Source: RFPW01 sp040401595 (lineage in GTDB: Bacteria; Pseudomonadota; Gammaproteobacteria; Burkholderiales; Burkholderiaceae_E). Taken from it: DNA of 13,634 bases. How positions within the stretch are numbered: position 1 is the stretch's first letter; the number at the start of each line of letters is the position of its first letter. The DNA lies in assembly GCA_040401595.1 (NCBI GenBank), contig JBBAOE010000045.1, positions 1-13,634 of the forward strand, given 5' to 3'. Both the position numbers and the translations under genes were made by a program. The notes beneath the pieces are model-generated. The model saw nothing but the letters and a program-made list of their open reading frames with translations, was not told the origin of the DNA and did no database searches. This document shows, piece after piece, positions 7,363 through 13,634 of the stretch.

Positions 7363-8244
7363 TCAGATCAGTTCACTGATCCACGAATACTTGATGGGTG
7401 ACCCCGACGACATGAACGTCGCCCGGATCGGCAGCACCGCGAACTCATCGACAGCGAGTTCAATGGAGTCGTCGCGCTTGATGCTGGTTTTCGGGGAGTG
7501 GAATCCCAGCTTGTGGGCGCCGTCCACGATCAGAATGAACAGTGCCTTCTCGACGGGCACCTGGGTGCCGTCCGCGACACCGAACACACCTTTGGTGGAG
7601 GACTTGTTCGGCCCGTAGTACAGTTCCATCGCTTTCGCGTCGAACTGGAGCAGCCGCATCGTGACGTAGTCAGCGGCCTGTTCGGTGACAACCTCACGCA
7701 GGGCAGCGTTCTGCCAACTGCCTTTGACTTCGGAGTCACCGCCGTCGAACCCGAACTCGGGAAGGTCATCGCGGGAGGTGTGACCGATGTTCTCCCAGCC
7801 ACCCACCGACGGCAGTGCGGCCTTGGTGGCAGTCACACTGGGGGTGGTGCCCCCGGTGAGGCCCGTCGTGACGGTGGTAAACGCAATGGTGGTGTTGTCG
7901 AGCAGCTTGCCCACCAAAGTGATGACGATACCGCCGGGATCGGTGAACGCCCCGGATGCCACCACGTTGCCGGCGCCGACCTCCGTCAGCTTCTCCAGCT
8001 CTTGCCGGATCTGGTCGGCGGAAGCGTTGTACGCCAACGGCGCCGACGCAGTGCCGCCCGCGGACACGGTGAACGTGCCTCCGGTCGGTGCGCCCGTCAC
8101 CTTGAACGCGAACGTGGTTTTCGCGCCGAACGTCAACGGGTCAAGGGTTTTGATGTCCGACGGGGACGGTGCAGCAGTCCCGGTCGGGGCCACGAAAATG
8201 TAGCCGAGGGCCGCTGTGAGGACGGCCTGATCGTTGAGACTCAT
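7363..8244 (-). CDS. Major tail (tube) protein with an inserted beta-rich domain
   Basis: The 293-residue product starts at ATG 8244, 16 bases after the preceding stop, with AGAGG about ten bases upstream. The N-terminus MSLNDQAVLTAALGYIFVAP and the C-terminal two thirds (from about 148: GGWENIGHTSRDDLPEFGFD, then SEVKGSWQNAALREVVTEQA) are characteristic of L5-type tube proteins. At the end comes IELAVDEFAVLPIRATFM. Residues about 45-141 form a separate module with TGGTFTVSAGG, APLAYNASADQIRQELEKL and the GAGNVVASG segment. This is a beta-rich unit that recurs in actinophage structural proteins. Removing it leaves about 196 residues, close to the usual size of this tube family. The tube protein polymerises in stacked hexamers to form the tail shaft. 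The insert would be displayed on the outside of each ring, judging from where extra domains sit in other siphovirus tubes; that is inference. Confidence 0.93.
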   Translation of the reverse strand: MSLNDQAVLTAALGYIFVAPTGTAAPSPSDIKTLDPLTFGAKTTFAFKVTGAPTGGTFTVSAGGTASAPLAYNASADQIRQELEKLTEVGAGNVVASGAFTDPGGIVITLVGKLLDNTTIAFTTVTTGLTGGTTPSVTATKAALPSVGGWENIGHTSRDDLPEFGFDGGDSEVKGSWQNAALREVVTEQAADYVTMRLLQFDAKAMELYYGPNKSSTKGVFGVADGTQVPVEKALFILIVDGAHKLGFHSPKTSIKRDDSIELAVDEFAVLPIRATFMSSGSPIKYSWISELI

Positions 8245-8260
8245 AAGGGGTTACCTCTTT

Positions 8261-8677
8261 CTAGGGGATTGTGTAAACGGGATGTGCAGGGCGAAGCCCC
8301 AGGCGGATTAAGCCCTGGACCCGCCAGGAATCCTCAAACAGTGGGGATAGTTGAGTTGGCCCCATCGTTTCGGTGATGGAATGCACCCAGCCTTTGTCGG
8401 CAACGACGGTTTGCCGTTCCCACGCTGCATAAAGCGCCTCCAGGGCGCGGTCATACAACTGTTCGGTGTCCGCTAAATCACTGGCGGTGTGAGCGGACAT
8501 CTCAATAACCCTCAGGGTTAAATCTTTGGGGCGGCGGTCGTGCCTGTACCCGCCGAGGGGGCGCACCAGGATCATGGGCAGGGTGCGTTGTTGCACGTCG
8601 GCCATCCACGTCACCACCGACACCTCAGGCAGGGCTTCCCGCAGAACGGGCAGGACGACCTCTGCGGGCCGGATCAC
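8261..8677 (-). CDS. Tail terminator
   Basis: The 138-residue product starts at GTG 8677, overlapping the upstream stop as GTGA, with CAGG a few bases before. The start IRPAEVVLPVLREALPEVSV (after the initial Met) leads into strands with TLPMILVRPLGGYRHDRRPK, then a helix DTEQLYDRALEALYAAWERQ (about 71-90). It finishes with RVQGLIRLGLRPAHPVYTIP. The pattern (N-terminal helix, 'P.ILVRP.GG', central 'A..LYDRALEALYAA' helix, C-terminal strand) and the position just before the tube gene match tail terminator proteins of L5-like actinophages and the lambda gpU group. These cap the finished tube and join it to the neck. There are 16 bases between its TAG and the tube start, enough for a separate ribosome binding site for the abundant tube protein. 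Sure of the neck/terminator group; exact role by position. Confidence 0.82.
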   Translation of the reverse strand: MIRPAEVVLPVLREALPEVSVVTWMADVQQRTLPMILVRPLGGYRHDRRPKDLTLRVIEMSAHTASDLADTEQLYDRALEALYAAWERQTVVADKGWVHSITETMGPTQLSPLFEDSWRVQGLIRLGLRPAHPVYTIP

Positions 8678-8958
8678 GCTAAACCTGCCGCACCGGTCAC
8701 GATGTACAGGCCGCGCATGTGTTTCGTGCCGAACTCGATGGACAGCGCCGCCGGGTCCACCAGGGACACAATGCTGTCCACGTCGCGGGTGTCGACCTCA
8801 ATTTCGGCGTGGGTGTCGTCCCCGTAAAAGCGGTGCGCTTCAAGTTTCGCTGAGGCGGCGTCGCCAATGTCGTCGGCGTGGGATCGAACAGCCCCAATAA
8901 CACCTTTGATGTGGGACACCACAGTGTTCATGGATTTGTCGCTGATCAGCTTAACCAT
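8674..8958 (-). CDS. Neck protein, HK97 gp10-like
   Basis: The open frame reaches back to 9054, but I place the start at ATG 8958. That ATG overlaps the preceding TGA as TGATG and has GAGAG upstream, whereas the longer start would overlap the stopper gene by almost 100 bases. This gives 94 residues: MVKLISDKSMNTVVSHIKGV, then VRSHADDIGDAASAKLEAHR (about 25-44), a polar strand region with AEIEVDTRDVDSIVSLVDP (about 52-70) and the end RGLYIVTGAAGLA. The helix-rich first half and the 'ALSIEFGTKHMRGLYIV' ending are features of HK97 gp10-like neck proteins. In those, a short strand region near 'E.GT' follows the central helices. The position between stopper and tail terminator supports this. The role in joining tail tube to connector is inferred. 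Confidence 0.78.
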   Translation of the reverse strand: MVKLISDKSMNTVVSHIKGVIGAVRSHADDIGDAASAKLEAHRFYGDDTHAEIEVDTRDVDSIVSLVDPAALSIEFGTKHMRGLYIVTGAAGLA

Positions 8959-9287
8959 CAGGCTCTCGCAATGTGGTAGGTCAGATGCCCGGTACGCGGC
9001 GACCCTGTGTGCTTCGCCGGCCAGCCACGCACCGACCACAACTCGCCATCCCACTCAACTTGCGAACGGGGCCGCAACACCGGTGCTGGGTGGGCAAACC
9101 GCAGCCGATACACCTCACCGGTCACCACCCCCATCTCCGCGGTCTCCGTGGACGACAACGGCTGAATGGTCGCGGTGTGGCAAAACGATTCACTGCCCGC
9201 CACGGTTGCAGGGTTCCCATCCCCATCGACGGCGTCGACCGCCGGGAACACCGTCACGGTGTGCGTGCCCCAATCAAGCAAGCTCAC
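8958..9287 (-). CDS. Head-to-tail stopper
   Basis: The 109-residue product starts at GTG 9287, overlapping the end of the 36-codon ORF by 14 bases. A purine-rich stretch with GGAG and GGGGG precedes it. It is beta-rich: SLLDWGTHTVTVFPAVDAVD, then DGDGNPATVAGSES, HTATIQPLSSTETAEMGVVT (about 37-56), then VYRLRFAHPAPVLRPRSQVE and WDGELWSVRGWPAKHTGSPR. The 'TVTV.P...D.DGN', 'I.PLSSTE' and 'W.GE.WSV.GWP' signatures are those of the stopper family of L5-like phages (SPP1 gp16 group). The stopper closes the connector channel after packaging and gives the surface on which the tail docks. A head-to-tail adaptor gene would normally lie just upstream. Here that place is taken by the 36-codon ORF and the fibre gene, so the adaptor is outside this window or absent. 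Confidence 0.85.
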   Translation of the reverse strand: MSLLDWGTHTVTVFPAVDAVDGDGNPATVAGSESFCHTATIQPLSSTETAEMGVVTGEVYRLRFAHPAPVLRPRSQVEWDGELWSVRGWPAKHTGSPRTGHLTYHIARA

Positions 9288-9384
9288 GGTCCCCCACTTT
9301 CTCCGAGGCTTCCCACAGCATGTCTGACCATGTCCGCAGGATCGCCGCCCCGGTACACAGCGCGGCCGTCAGGATCTTCCTCAC
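9274..9384 (-). CDS. Small hypothetical protein, 36 residues
   Basis: The GTG at 9384 overlaps the TGA of the fibre gene as GTGA, and GAAGG lies nine bases before it. The product starts MRKILTAALCTGAAILRTWS and ends MLWEASEKVGDRELA. Its stop overlaps the stopper start by 14 bases. The N-terminal half is hydrophobic between basic residues (R2, K3 and R17), so a short membrane helix is possible, but at about 13 residues it is shorter than a normal span. I do not recognise the product. The tight overlaps at both ends, the ribosome binding site and the absence of any other gene in the 93 bases between fibre stop and stopper start argue that it is translated. A competing ATG frame (9400 to 9284, 38 codons) overlaps it but has a low-complexity, less protein-like product. 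Confidence 0.6.
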   Translation of the reverse strand: MRKILTAALCTGAAILRTWSDMLWEASEKVGDRELA

Positions 9385-12300
9385 GGCTGCAAGCCTTCAT
9401 TAGCTGTCAACGTGAACGATGTGACCGCAGACCCGGCAACCACACTGATGCGCCGCAAAATAGTTGTCTTGTTTGGTGGCGAGAATGTGAGTCCGCCCGT
9501 GCAGCGTTTATTTTGATCCGACGTGTACTCCCACTCAGCCTGAATGTACGGATGGTCGTCCCGTCCGTTAGAGGTTGTCGTGTTGATGAACAGGCGGAAC
9601 TTCATCCACTTGACATTCTCGCCGGTACCAACCCAGTTCTTGCCCATGGTGATGTCTTTGTTCACCACGTCCCAACCGCGTGTGGTGATCAGGTTGGCCG
9701 TGGTTGAGTCAGTGGTGAACGTGGACTCGGCGGCCATCGACTCATAGGTGTGCCCCTGAATTTTCCATGTCGCAGGATCGGGTGTCAGTTGAGTAACACC
9801 AGCATCCGACCAACACTTCAAGGTCAGGTATCCGCTGGTGAGCATCCACACGCCGCCCTCAAGGACATAGTTGTTGGCACCCGCAGCAATATCGACGTAC
9901 GCACGGTTGGTGTACACCTTCGGCCCCGACGATGCCGCCGCGACAGGCTGCCAGAGAGCAGTTCCCGCAGCGACCTGCAAAATTTTACCCTCGTCGGCTG
10001 CGGTGATAGCAGGAACACCATTACCCGCCGCGCCCGCAGGGCCAGCAGCACCACCATTGATCGGCAGAACCCTGATAACCCAACGGACACTGAAGTTCTT
10101 CGGGCGTGTTTCGGGATCACCACCAGCGAGCGTCACCGTGTGGGTGTGCGCCCCATCCGCCGCAACATTGAATGCACCCTCGGCGTTGCCGCCAGGCCCG
10201 ACAGCCAGATCGTGACCACCCAGATCGGTGACGACAGGCCGGTGATTGTCGGTGAACCCATGCCGGTGAGAACCAGCACTATCGGTGGTGCCCGTGAACG
10301 CGGTGCGCGGCAGACGGGTCGTATCGTCCTGCACAACACCCGCACGGCCCTCACCGCCCCGCGCACCCGCACCGCGCAGGAAGTATCCTCGCAAATCCGG
10401 CAACGCGAACGTGCTAACACCATCAGCGGCGGTGCCCGCGTTATAGGCGTTGCCGATGACCGCATACAAGTCGGCATACGTTGTCACCGCCAATATTTGG
10501 CCCTTGCATTCCAGATAGTCGGCGGGGATGGTGTCGAGCGCCCACGGAACAATCTCGCCGACACCGCGCTTCGTCGGGGCGGCCCACGCGGGCACACCCT
10601 TGACGACGGTCATCACCTTTTCGTTGTCGGCGGTAGTCACCGCCGGAACGCCGACACCGGGCTTGCCTTCCGGCCCGACAGCACCACCATTGACGGGGAG
10701 AACCCTCATCACCCAGCGGACAGACACCGACTTCGGGCGGGTTTCAGCGTCACCACCGACCACGTTGCCGTTGACGGTGACGGTGTGCGAATGATCCCCG
10801 GCGTTTTGGATGCCAGTGCTGACTGATCTGCCGGTGGCCCCCTGGTTGATTGGGGAGAACTGAGTGTCCTGATATTTGCCGTCACCGGAGAAGTTCGCGG
10901 CTGACCGCCAGAAGTCGTGGTGGTGGCTACCGGTAGTGCTGGTGGTTCCGGTCGATGTCACCGTGAAATTGGTGTTCGGTTTGCGCGTGGTGTCGCCCTG
11001 CACCACACCAACAGTGGCTTCGCCGCCAGCACCGCCGACACCACGCAGGAAATAGCCCTGCAAATCCGGCAACGCGAACGTGCTAACACCGTCAGCCGGC
11101 GTTCCCGCGTTGTACTTGTTGCCGATCACCGCATACAAGTCGGGGTAAGACAACACCGCGACGATCTGGCCTTTGCACTCCAAGTAATCGGCCGGGATGG
11201 TGTCCAGCGCCCACGGGATGATCTCACCCACACCCCGCTGGGCGGTGGTGCCCGACGCCGCCACCGTTGAGGCAACCTTCACCCACGACGTGCCATTGAA
11301 GGAGTACAGGGCGGCCTGATCCTCAACGAGGTGCGTGGCTTTGGTGTCCGGTTGCAGGAACGCCCACGCCCCACCGATCCACGACGCAATCTTGTTTTCG
11401 TGGGTAGCCCACGCGCCCGTCGCAGCCCGACCCACAATCCACGACTGCCCCTCAATCGGGGTGGCCGGCGGGGTGGACAGGATCGCCAGCACAGCCGTGC
11501 CATGCACCATGCCCAACACCGCGGCATCGACACGGTCATTGACCGTCTTCGCCGTGTCAATCAGAAGCTGGTCGACTTCCGGTTTCGTGTAGCCGGTGGC
11601 TGCCGCTTTCGACGGCACCCAATGCGCCCCATCCCACGCCAACCCATCGTTGACAGCCGGAACCAAGACGCCCGTGGTGTTCACATCGTCCAGGTCGCTG
11701 ATGGCGAGGGTTTTCTCCTGCCAACCCGATCCGTTGAATGACAGCACATCACCGGCTGCGGCGCTGTCAGCTTGAACATCCGACAGCCCGCTCAACGTCT
11801 GCTGCCGGGGAACCCAATCCTGGGCTGTGGTATCCCACGACAGCACATCTTTGTCGACTGAACCGTCAGGCACAGGCTCTGCCGGGGCGGACGCAATCCA
11901 CTTCTGCGTGTCGGCATCCCACGTCAGCACGTCGCCGGTGGCGTTACCCGACTCGTCGTCCTCGACGTCGGTCAGATCAGCCAGGCGCGGCTTCGCCGCG
12001 ATCCACTCACCCTGATCCCACGTCAACATCTCCCCGTCATTCGGGACACCGACGTTGACATCCTGCAAATCCTCAAGGTCGGCCACGACAGGGCCGGAAC
12101 CCACACCCGTCGGGGACGCAACCCACGCCGACCCATCCCACGTCAACACCTCGCCGTCCGCAGGAGGTGTTGTCAAATCCACGTCGTAGCAGTCCACCAG
12201 GGCGGGGGTGTGCTCCACCCACCCGGTGCCATCGAAACCCAAAACGTCACCCTTGGCAGCCGAAACGACTTCCACATCGGCTAGATCGCCCACAGTCAGC

Positions 12301-13634
12301 GGCTTCGGCGTCCACAACCCCGTCGCCGAATCAAACACCAGCGAATCCGCTTCCGCTGGGGTGGCCGTGTTATCCACATCAGCGATGGTCGACAAATACA
12401 GGGGCGACGCTTCCCACTCGTCGGCGAAATCATTCCACCGCAACACATCCCCGTCGTCAGGGTCAGTTGCTTCCACGTCCGTCAAATTGTCCAACGGCAC
12501 ACCCAACGCCGCCGGCGCCTTATTCACCCACTGCGACAGCCCCGCATCCCAGGTGAGCATGTCGCCGTCATCGGCCGCAGCCCCGATAGCCACATCATCC
12601 AAACCATCCAGGGTGTTCGGCGGTGGCGTCACAGCACGCCAAATGCCATCCGCACCCGTGAACGTCAACACATCCTTATCGACAGCCCCCGACGTGTCCA
12701 CATCGGTGTGGTCGCTGACCGGGCCGGCAGCAGGCGCAGGAACGGGCTGATTAACCCACTTCGTGCCATCCCACATCAAAGCGTCATCCTTGGCGACGAC
12801 CGCCGCCACGGACACATCCGACAACTCCGACAACTTCGACGCCTGCGAGCCCACCGACACCCAATCGGTGCCGTTCCACGTCATCGACTGATTAGTCGCC
12901 AAAACGGTGTGCGTGTCGCCCTTCGCCGCCGGGGAGAACACCCACGCCGTACCGTCCCAGAACACCACCTCATCCGGGTGCCCCGCGAACGCCCCCGTCG
13001 GAGCCTTCCCCACAATCCACGTCGCGCCCTGCGTCGGCGCCGCCGGCGGAACATCCACAATGTCCTGCACCGCAGGCTTACGCGCCAAACCAGACGCCAA
13101 CCCCGACAACTTCGCATCAATATCGGGGATGGAATACACCGGCACATTCACCCAATTGGTGCCATTCCACACCAGGGCGTCACCCGAGGACGGGGACGTG
13201 ATCAACACCTGCGACACGAACGCCGACGGCGCTGACACCACCCACCGCTTCGACGGGTCATCCCACGCCAACACATCCCCGGTCGTCAACGCCCCACCAA
13301 CAGCACGCGCCGACGCCGACACATCCGTCAAATCCTGCAACCGGTTCGCCGAAACCTGCCACTGCGACTTCGCCAGCGACCACGACAACGTGTAACCGTC
13401 ACCAGTCGGGGCGACCCCCGCCTCCCACACCGACAGCACAGCATTCCACGTCAACAACTGGCCCGGAGCGGTCCCGTCGGCCAGCGCGGCCGCCGCAGCA
13501 CCAACCGCAACCCAACCCAGCTTGTTCGCGTTCACCGCACCCGGATCACGCAACCACAAAACGTACTTGTCCTTCGTGACCGCCAACTGCACCGAATCGT
13601 CGGCAGGCAAATCACGCTCAGTGAGGAACACCTG
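9381..13634 (-). CDS. Large modular fibre protein with repeats, DUF2793-like modules and two tail-collar domains (5' end cut off)
   Basis: The frame is open to the window edge: a CAG codon precedes GTG 13631, so I treat GTG as probably internal and the gene as partial. Numbering from that GTG gives 1416 residues. Repeats of the type LxDLxDV...GDVLTWDG..WV run from about 51 to 165 and from 267 to 675. DUF2793-like modules lie at about 185-262 (GATWIVGKAPTGAFAGHPDE) and 713-790 (GQSWIVGRAATGAWATHENK), each preceded by a short helical linker (DIDAKLSGLASGLARKPAV and DRVDAAVLGMVHGTAVL). Two tail-collar domains follow, at 800-1022 and 1023-about 1235, each with paired HxH motifs (903-905 and 947-949; 1122-1124 and 1162-1164) and an ETRPKxxSVRWVxRVLP end. 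Residues 1236-1416 are an unrecognised domain. Family knowledge: collar domains occur in trimeric tail fibres. Whether this one is on the tail or head is open. Confidence 0.85.
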   Translation of the reverse strand, partial: QVFLTERDLPADDSVQLAVTKDKYVLWLRDPGAVNANKLGWVAVGAAAAALADGTAPGQLLTWNAVLSVWEAGVAPTGDGYTLSWSLAKSQWQVSANRLQDLTDVSASARAVGGALTTGDVLAWDDPSKRWVVSAPSAFVSQVLITSPSSGDALVWNGTNWVNVPVYSIPDIDAKLSGLASGLARKPAVQDIVDVPPAAPTQGATWIVGKAPTGAFAGHPDEVVFWDGTAWVFSPAAKGDTHTVLATNQSMTWNGTDWVSVGSQASKLSELSDVSVAAVVAKDDALMWDGTKWVNQPVPAPAAGPVSDHTDVDTSGAVDKDVLTFTGADGIWRAVTPPPNTLDGLDDVAIGAAADDGDMLTWDAGLSQWVNKAPAALGVPLDNLTDVEATDPDDGDVLRWNDFADEWEASPLYLSTIADVDNTATPAEADSLVFDSATGLWTPKPLTVGDLADVEVVSAAKGDVLGFDGTGWVEHTPALVDCYDVDLTTPPADGEVLTWDGSAWVASPTGVGSGPVVADLEDLQDVNVGVPNDGEMLTWDQGEWIAAKPRLADLTDVEDDESGNATGDVLTWDADTQKWIASAPAEPVPDGSVDKDVLSWDTTAQDWVPRQQTLSGLSDVQADSAAAGDVLSFNGSGWQEKTLAISDLDDVNTTGVLVPAVNDGLAWDGAHWVPSKAAATGYTKPEVDQLLIDTAKTVNDRVDAAVLGMVHGTAVLAILSTPPATPIEGQSWIVGRAATGAWATHENKIASWIGGAWAFLQPDTKATHLVEDQAALYSFNGTSWVKVASTVAASGTTAQRGVGEIIPWALDTIPADYLECKGQIVAVLSYPDLYAVIGNKYNAGTPADGVSTFALPDLQGYFLRGVGGAGGEATVGVVQGDTTRKPNTNFTVTSTGTTSTTGSHHHDFWRSAANFSGDGKYQDTQFSPINQGATGRSVSTGIQNAGDHSHTVTVNGNVVGGDAETRPKSVSVRWVMRVLPVNGGAVGPEGKPGVGVPAVTTADNEKVMTVVKGVPAWAAPTKRGVGEIVPWALDTIPADYLECKGQILAVTTYADLYAVIGNAYNAGTAADGVSTFALPDLRGYFLRGAGARGGEGRAGVVQDDTTRLPRTAFTGTTDSAGSHRHGFTDNHRPVVTDLGGHDLAVGPGGNAEGAFNVAADGAHTHTVTLAGGDPETRPKNFSVRWVIRVLPINGGAAGPAGAAGNGVPAITAADEGKILQVAAGTALWQPVAAASSGPKVYTNRAYVDIAAGANNYVLEGGVWMLTSGYLTLKCWSDAGVTQLTPDPATWKIQGHTYESMAAESTFTTDSTTANLITTRGWDVVNKDITMGKNWVGTGENVKWMKFRLFINTTTSNGRDDHPYIQAEWEYTSDQNKRCTGGLTFSPPNKTTILRRISVVAGSAVTSFTLTANEGLQP
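9927..11234 (-). repeat. Tandem duplication of the tail-collar coding segment
   Basis: Copy 1 is about 11234-10566 and copy 2 about 10565-9927, offset by exactly 669 bases (223 codons). The first 65 residues of each copy differ at only eight positions. DNA identity is also preserved, including a 31-base identical block at 11090-11060 and 10421-10391. The ends of the copies (around ETRPK...RWV.RVLP.NGG) are also close. The middle (about residues 85-155 of each unit) is clearly diverged in sequence and length. Both copies keep the HxH pairs. The DNA identity shows that one copy arose from the other, or that they exchange sequence by recombination. Confidence 0.9.
11607..12833 (-). repeat. Array of degenerate 'LxDLxDV...GDVLTWDG..WV' repeats in the fibre gene
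   Basis: About twelve units of roughly 30 to 35 codons lie in this stretch, for example LDGLDDVAIGAAADDGDMLT, LDNLTDVEATDPDDGDVLRW and LADLTDVEDDESGNATGDVL. Further, more degenerate units lie upstream at about 13481-13139. One unit (starting VPDGSVDKDVLSW) lacks the LxDLxDV part. Units are diverged in DNA sequence, which is why they are not simple tandem DNA repeats. Such units occur in phage fibre shafts. Confidence 0.85.

Noticed and set aside
7498..8376. Plus-strand open frame of 292 codons
   Set aside because: It is antisense to the tube protein gene, which has clear family features, and it crosses the tube/terminator junction.
8959..9054. Longer start for the gp10-like neck gene (adding 32 codons)
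   Set aside because: It would overlap the stopper gene by almost 100 bases, while ATG 8958 overlaps the stopper stop as TGATG and has a ribosome binding site.
9284..9400. Alternative 38-codon ATG frame (MKACSREEDPDGRAVYRGGD...)
   Set aside because: It overlaps the 36-codon ORF in another frame, begins inside the fibre gene by 20 bases, and lacks a clear ribosome binding site; its product looks random.
9750..10826. Plus-strand open frame of 358 codons
   Set aside because: It is antisense to the collar domains. The product is arginine-rich and repeats itself only because the collar DNA is duplicated.
13629..13631. GTG as the true start of the fibre gene
   Set aside because: A sense codon precedes it in frame and the window ends three bases upstream, so no ribosome binding site can be seen. 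It is probably an internal valine.

Overview
The window is a block of virion structural genes from a tailed, siphovirus-type bacteriophage (or a prophage) of a high-G+C actinobacterium. Every supported gene is on the minus strand, so transcription runs from position 13634 down to 1. Gene order, protein sizes and motifs match the neck-and-tail module of L5-like actinophages (phages of Mycobacterium, Gordonia, Rhodococcus and relatives). The host genus cannot be fixed from this piece. I see no integrase, lysis, replication, tRNA or CRISPR sequence, so lifestyle is unknown.

In transcription order: (1) 13634-9381, a very large modular fibre protein, cut by the window edge. It has degenerate repeats of the type 'LxDLxDV...GDVLTWDG..WV', two DUF2793-like modules, two tandem copies of a phage tail-collar domain, and an unrecognised C-terminal domain. 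(2) 9384-9274, a 36-codon ORF with a GTGA start/stop overlap. (3) 9287-8261, three neck proteins: head-to-tail stopper, HK97 gp10-like protein and tail terminator. (4) 8244-7363, the major tail tube protein with an inserted beta-rich domain. (5) 7361-7278, an 84-base intergenic region with a very strong hairpin whose loop is complementary to sequences around the next ribosome binding site. (6) 7274-6532, the tail assembly chaperone pair, joined by a probable -1 ribosomal frameshift on a GGGGGAA run. (7) 6539-3882, the tape measure protein. (8) 3878-1, four tail-tip genes: Dit-like protein, Gp37-like hub protein, a small L5 gp29-type protein, and a minor tail protein open at the left edge.

The genes are packed with overlaps of 1 to 49 bases or gaps of 0 to 16 bases, except for the 88-base gap after the tube gene. 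That gap is the main candidate control point. The tube protein is needed in hundreds of copies and the chaperones and tape measure in few.

The most unusual features are the fibre gene, which sits ahead of the neck genes instead of after the tape measure gene, and the structured RNA between the tube and chaperone genes. I see no wholly new defence or enzymatic system here.
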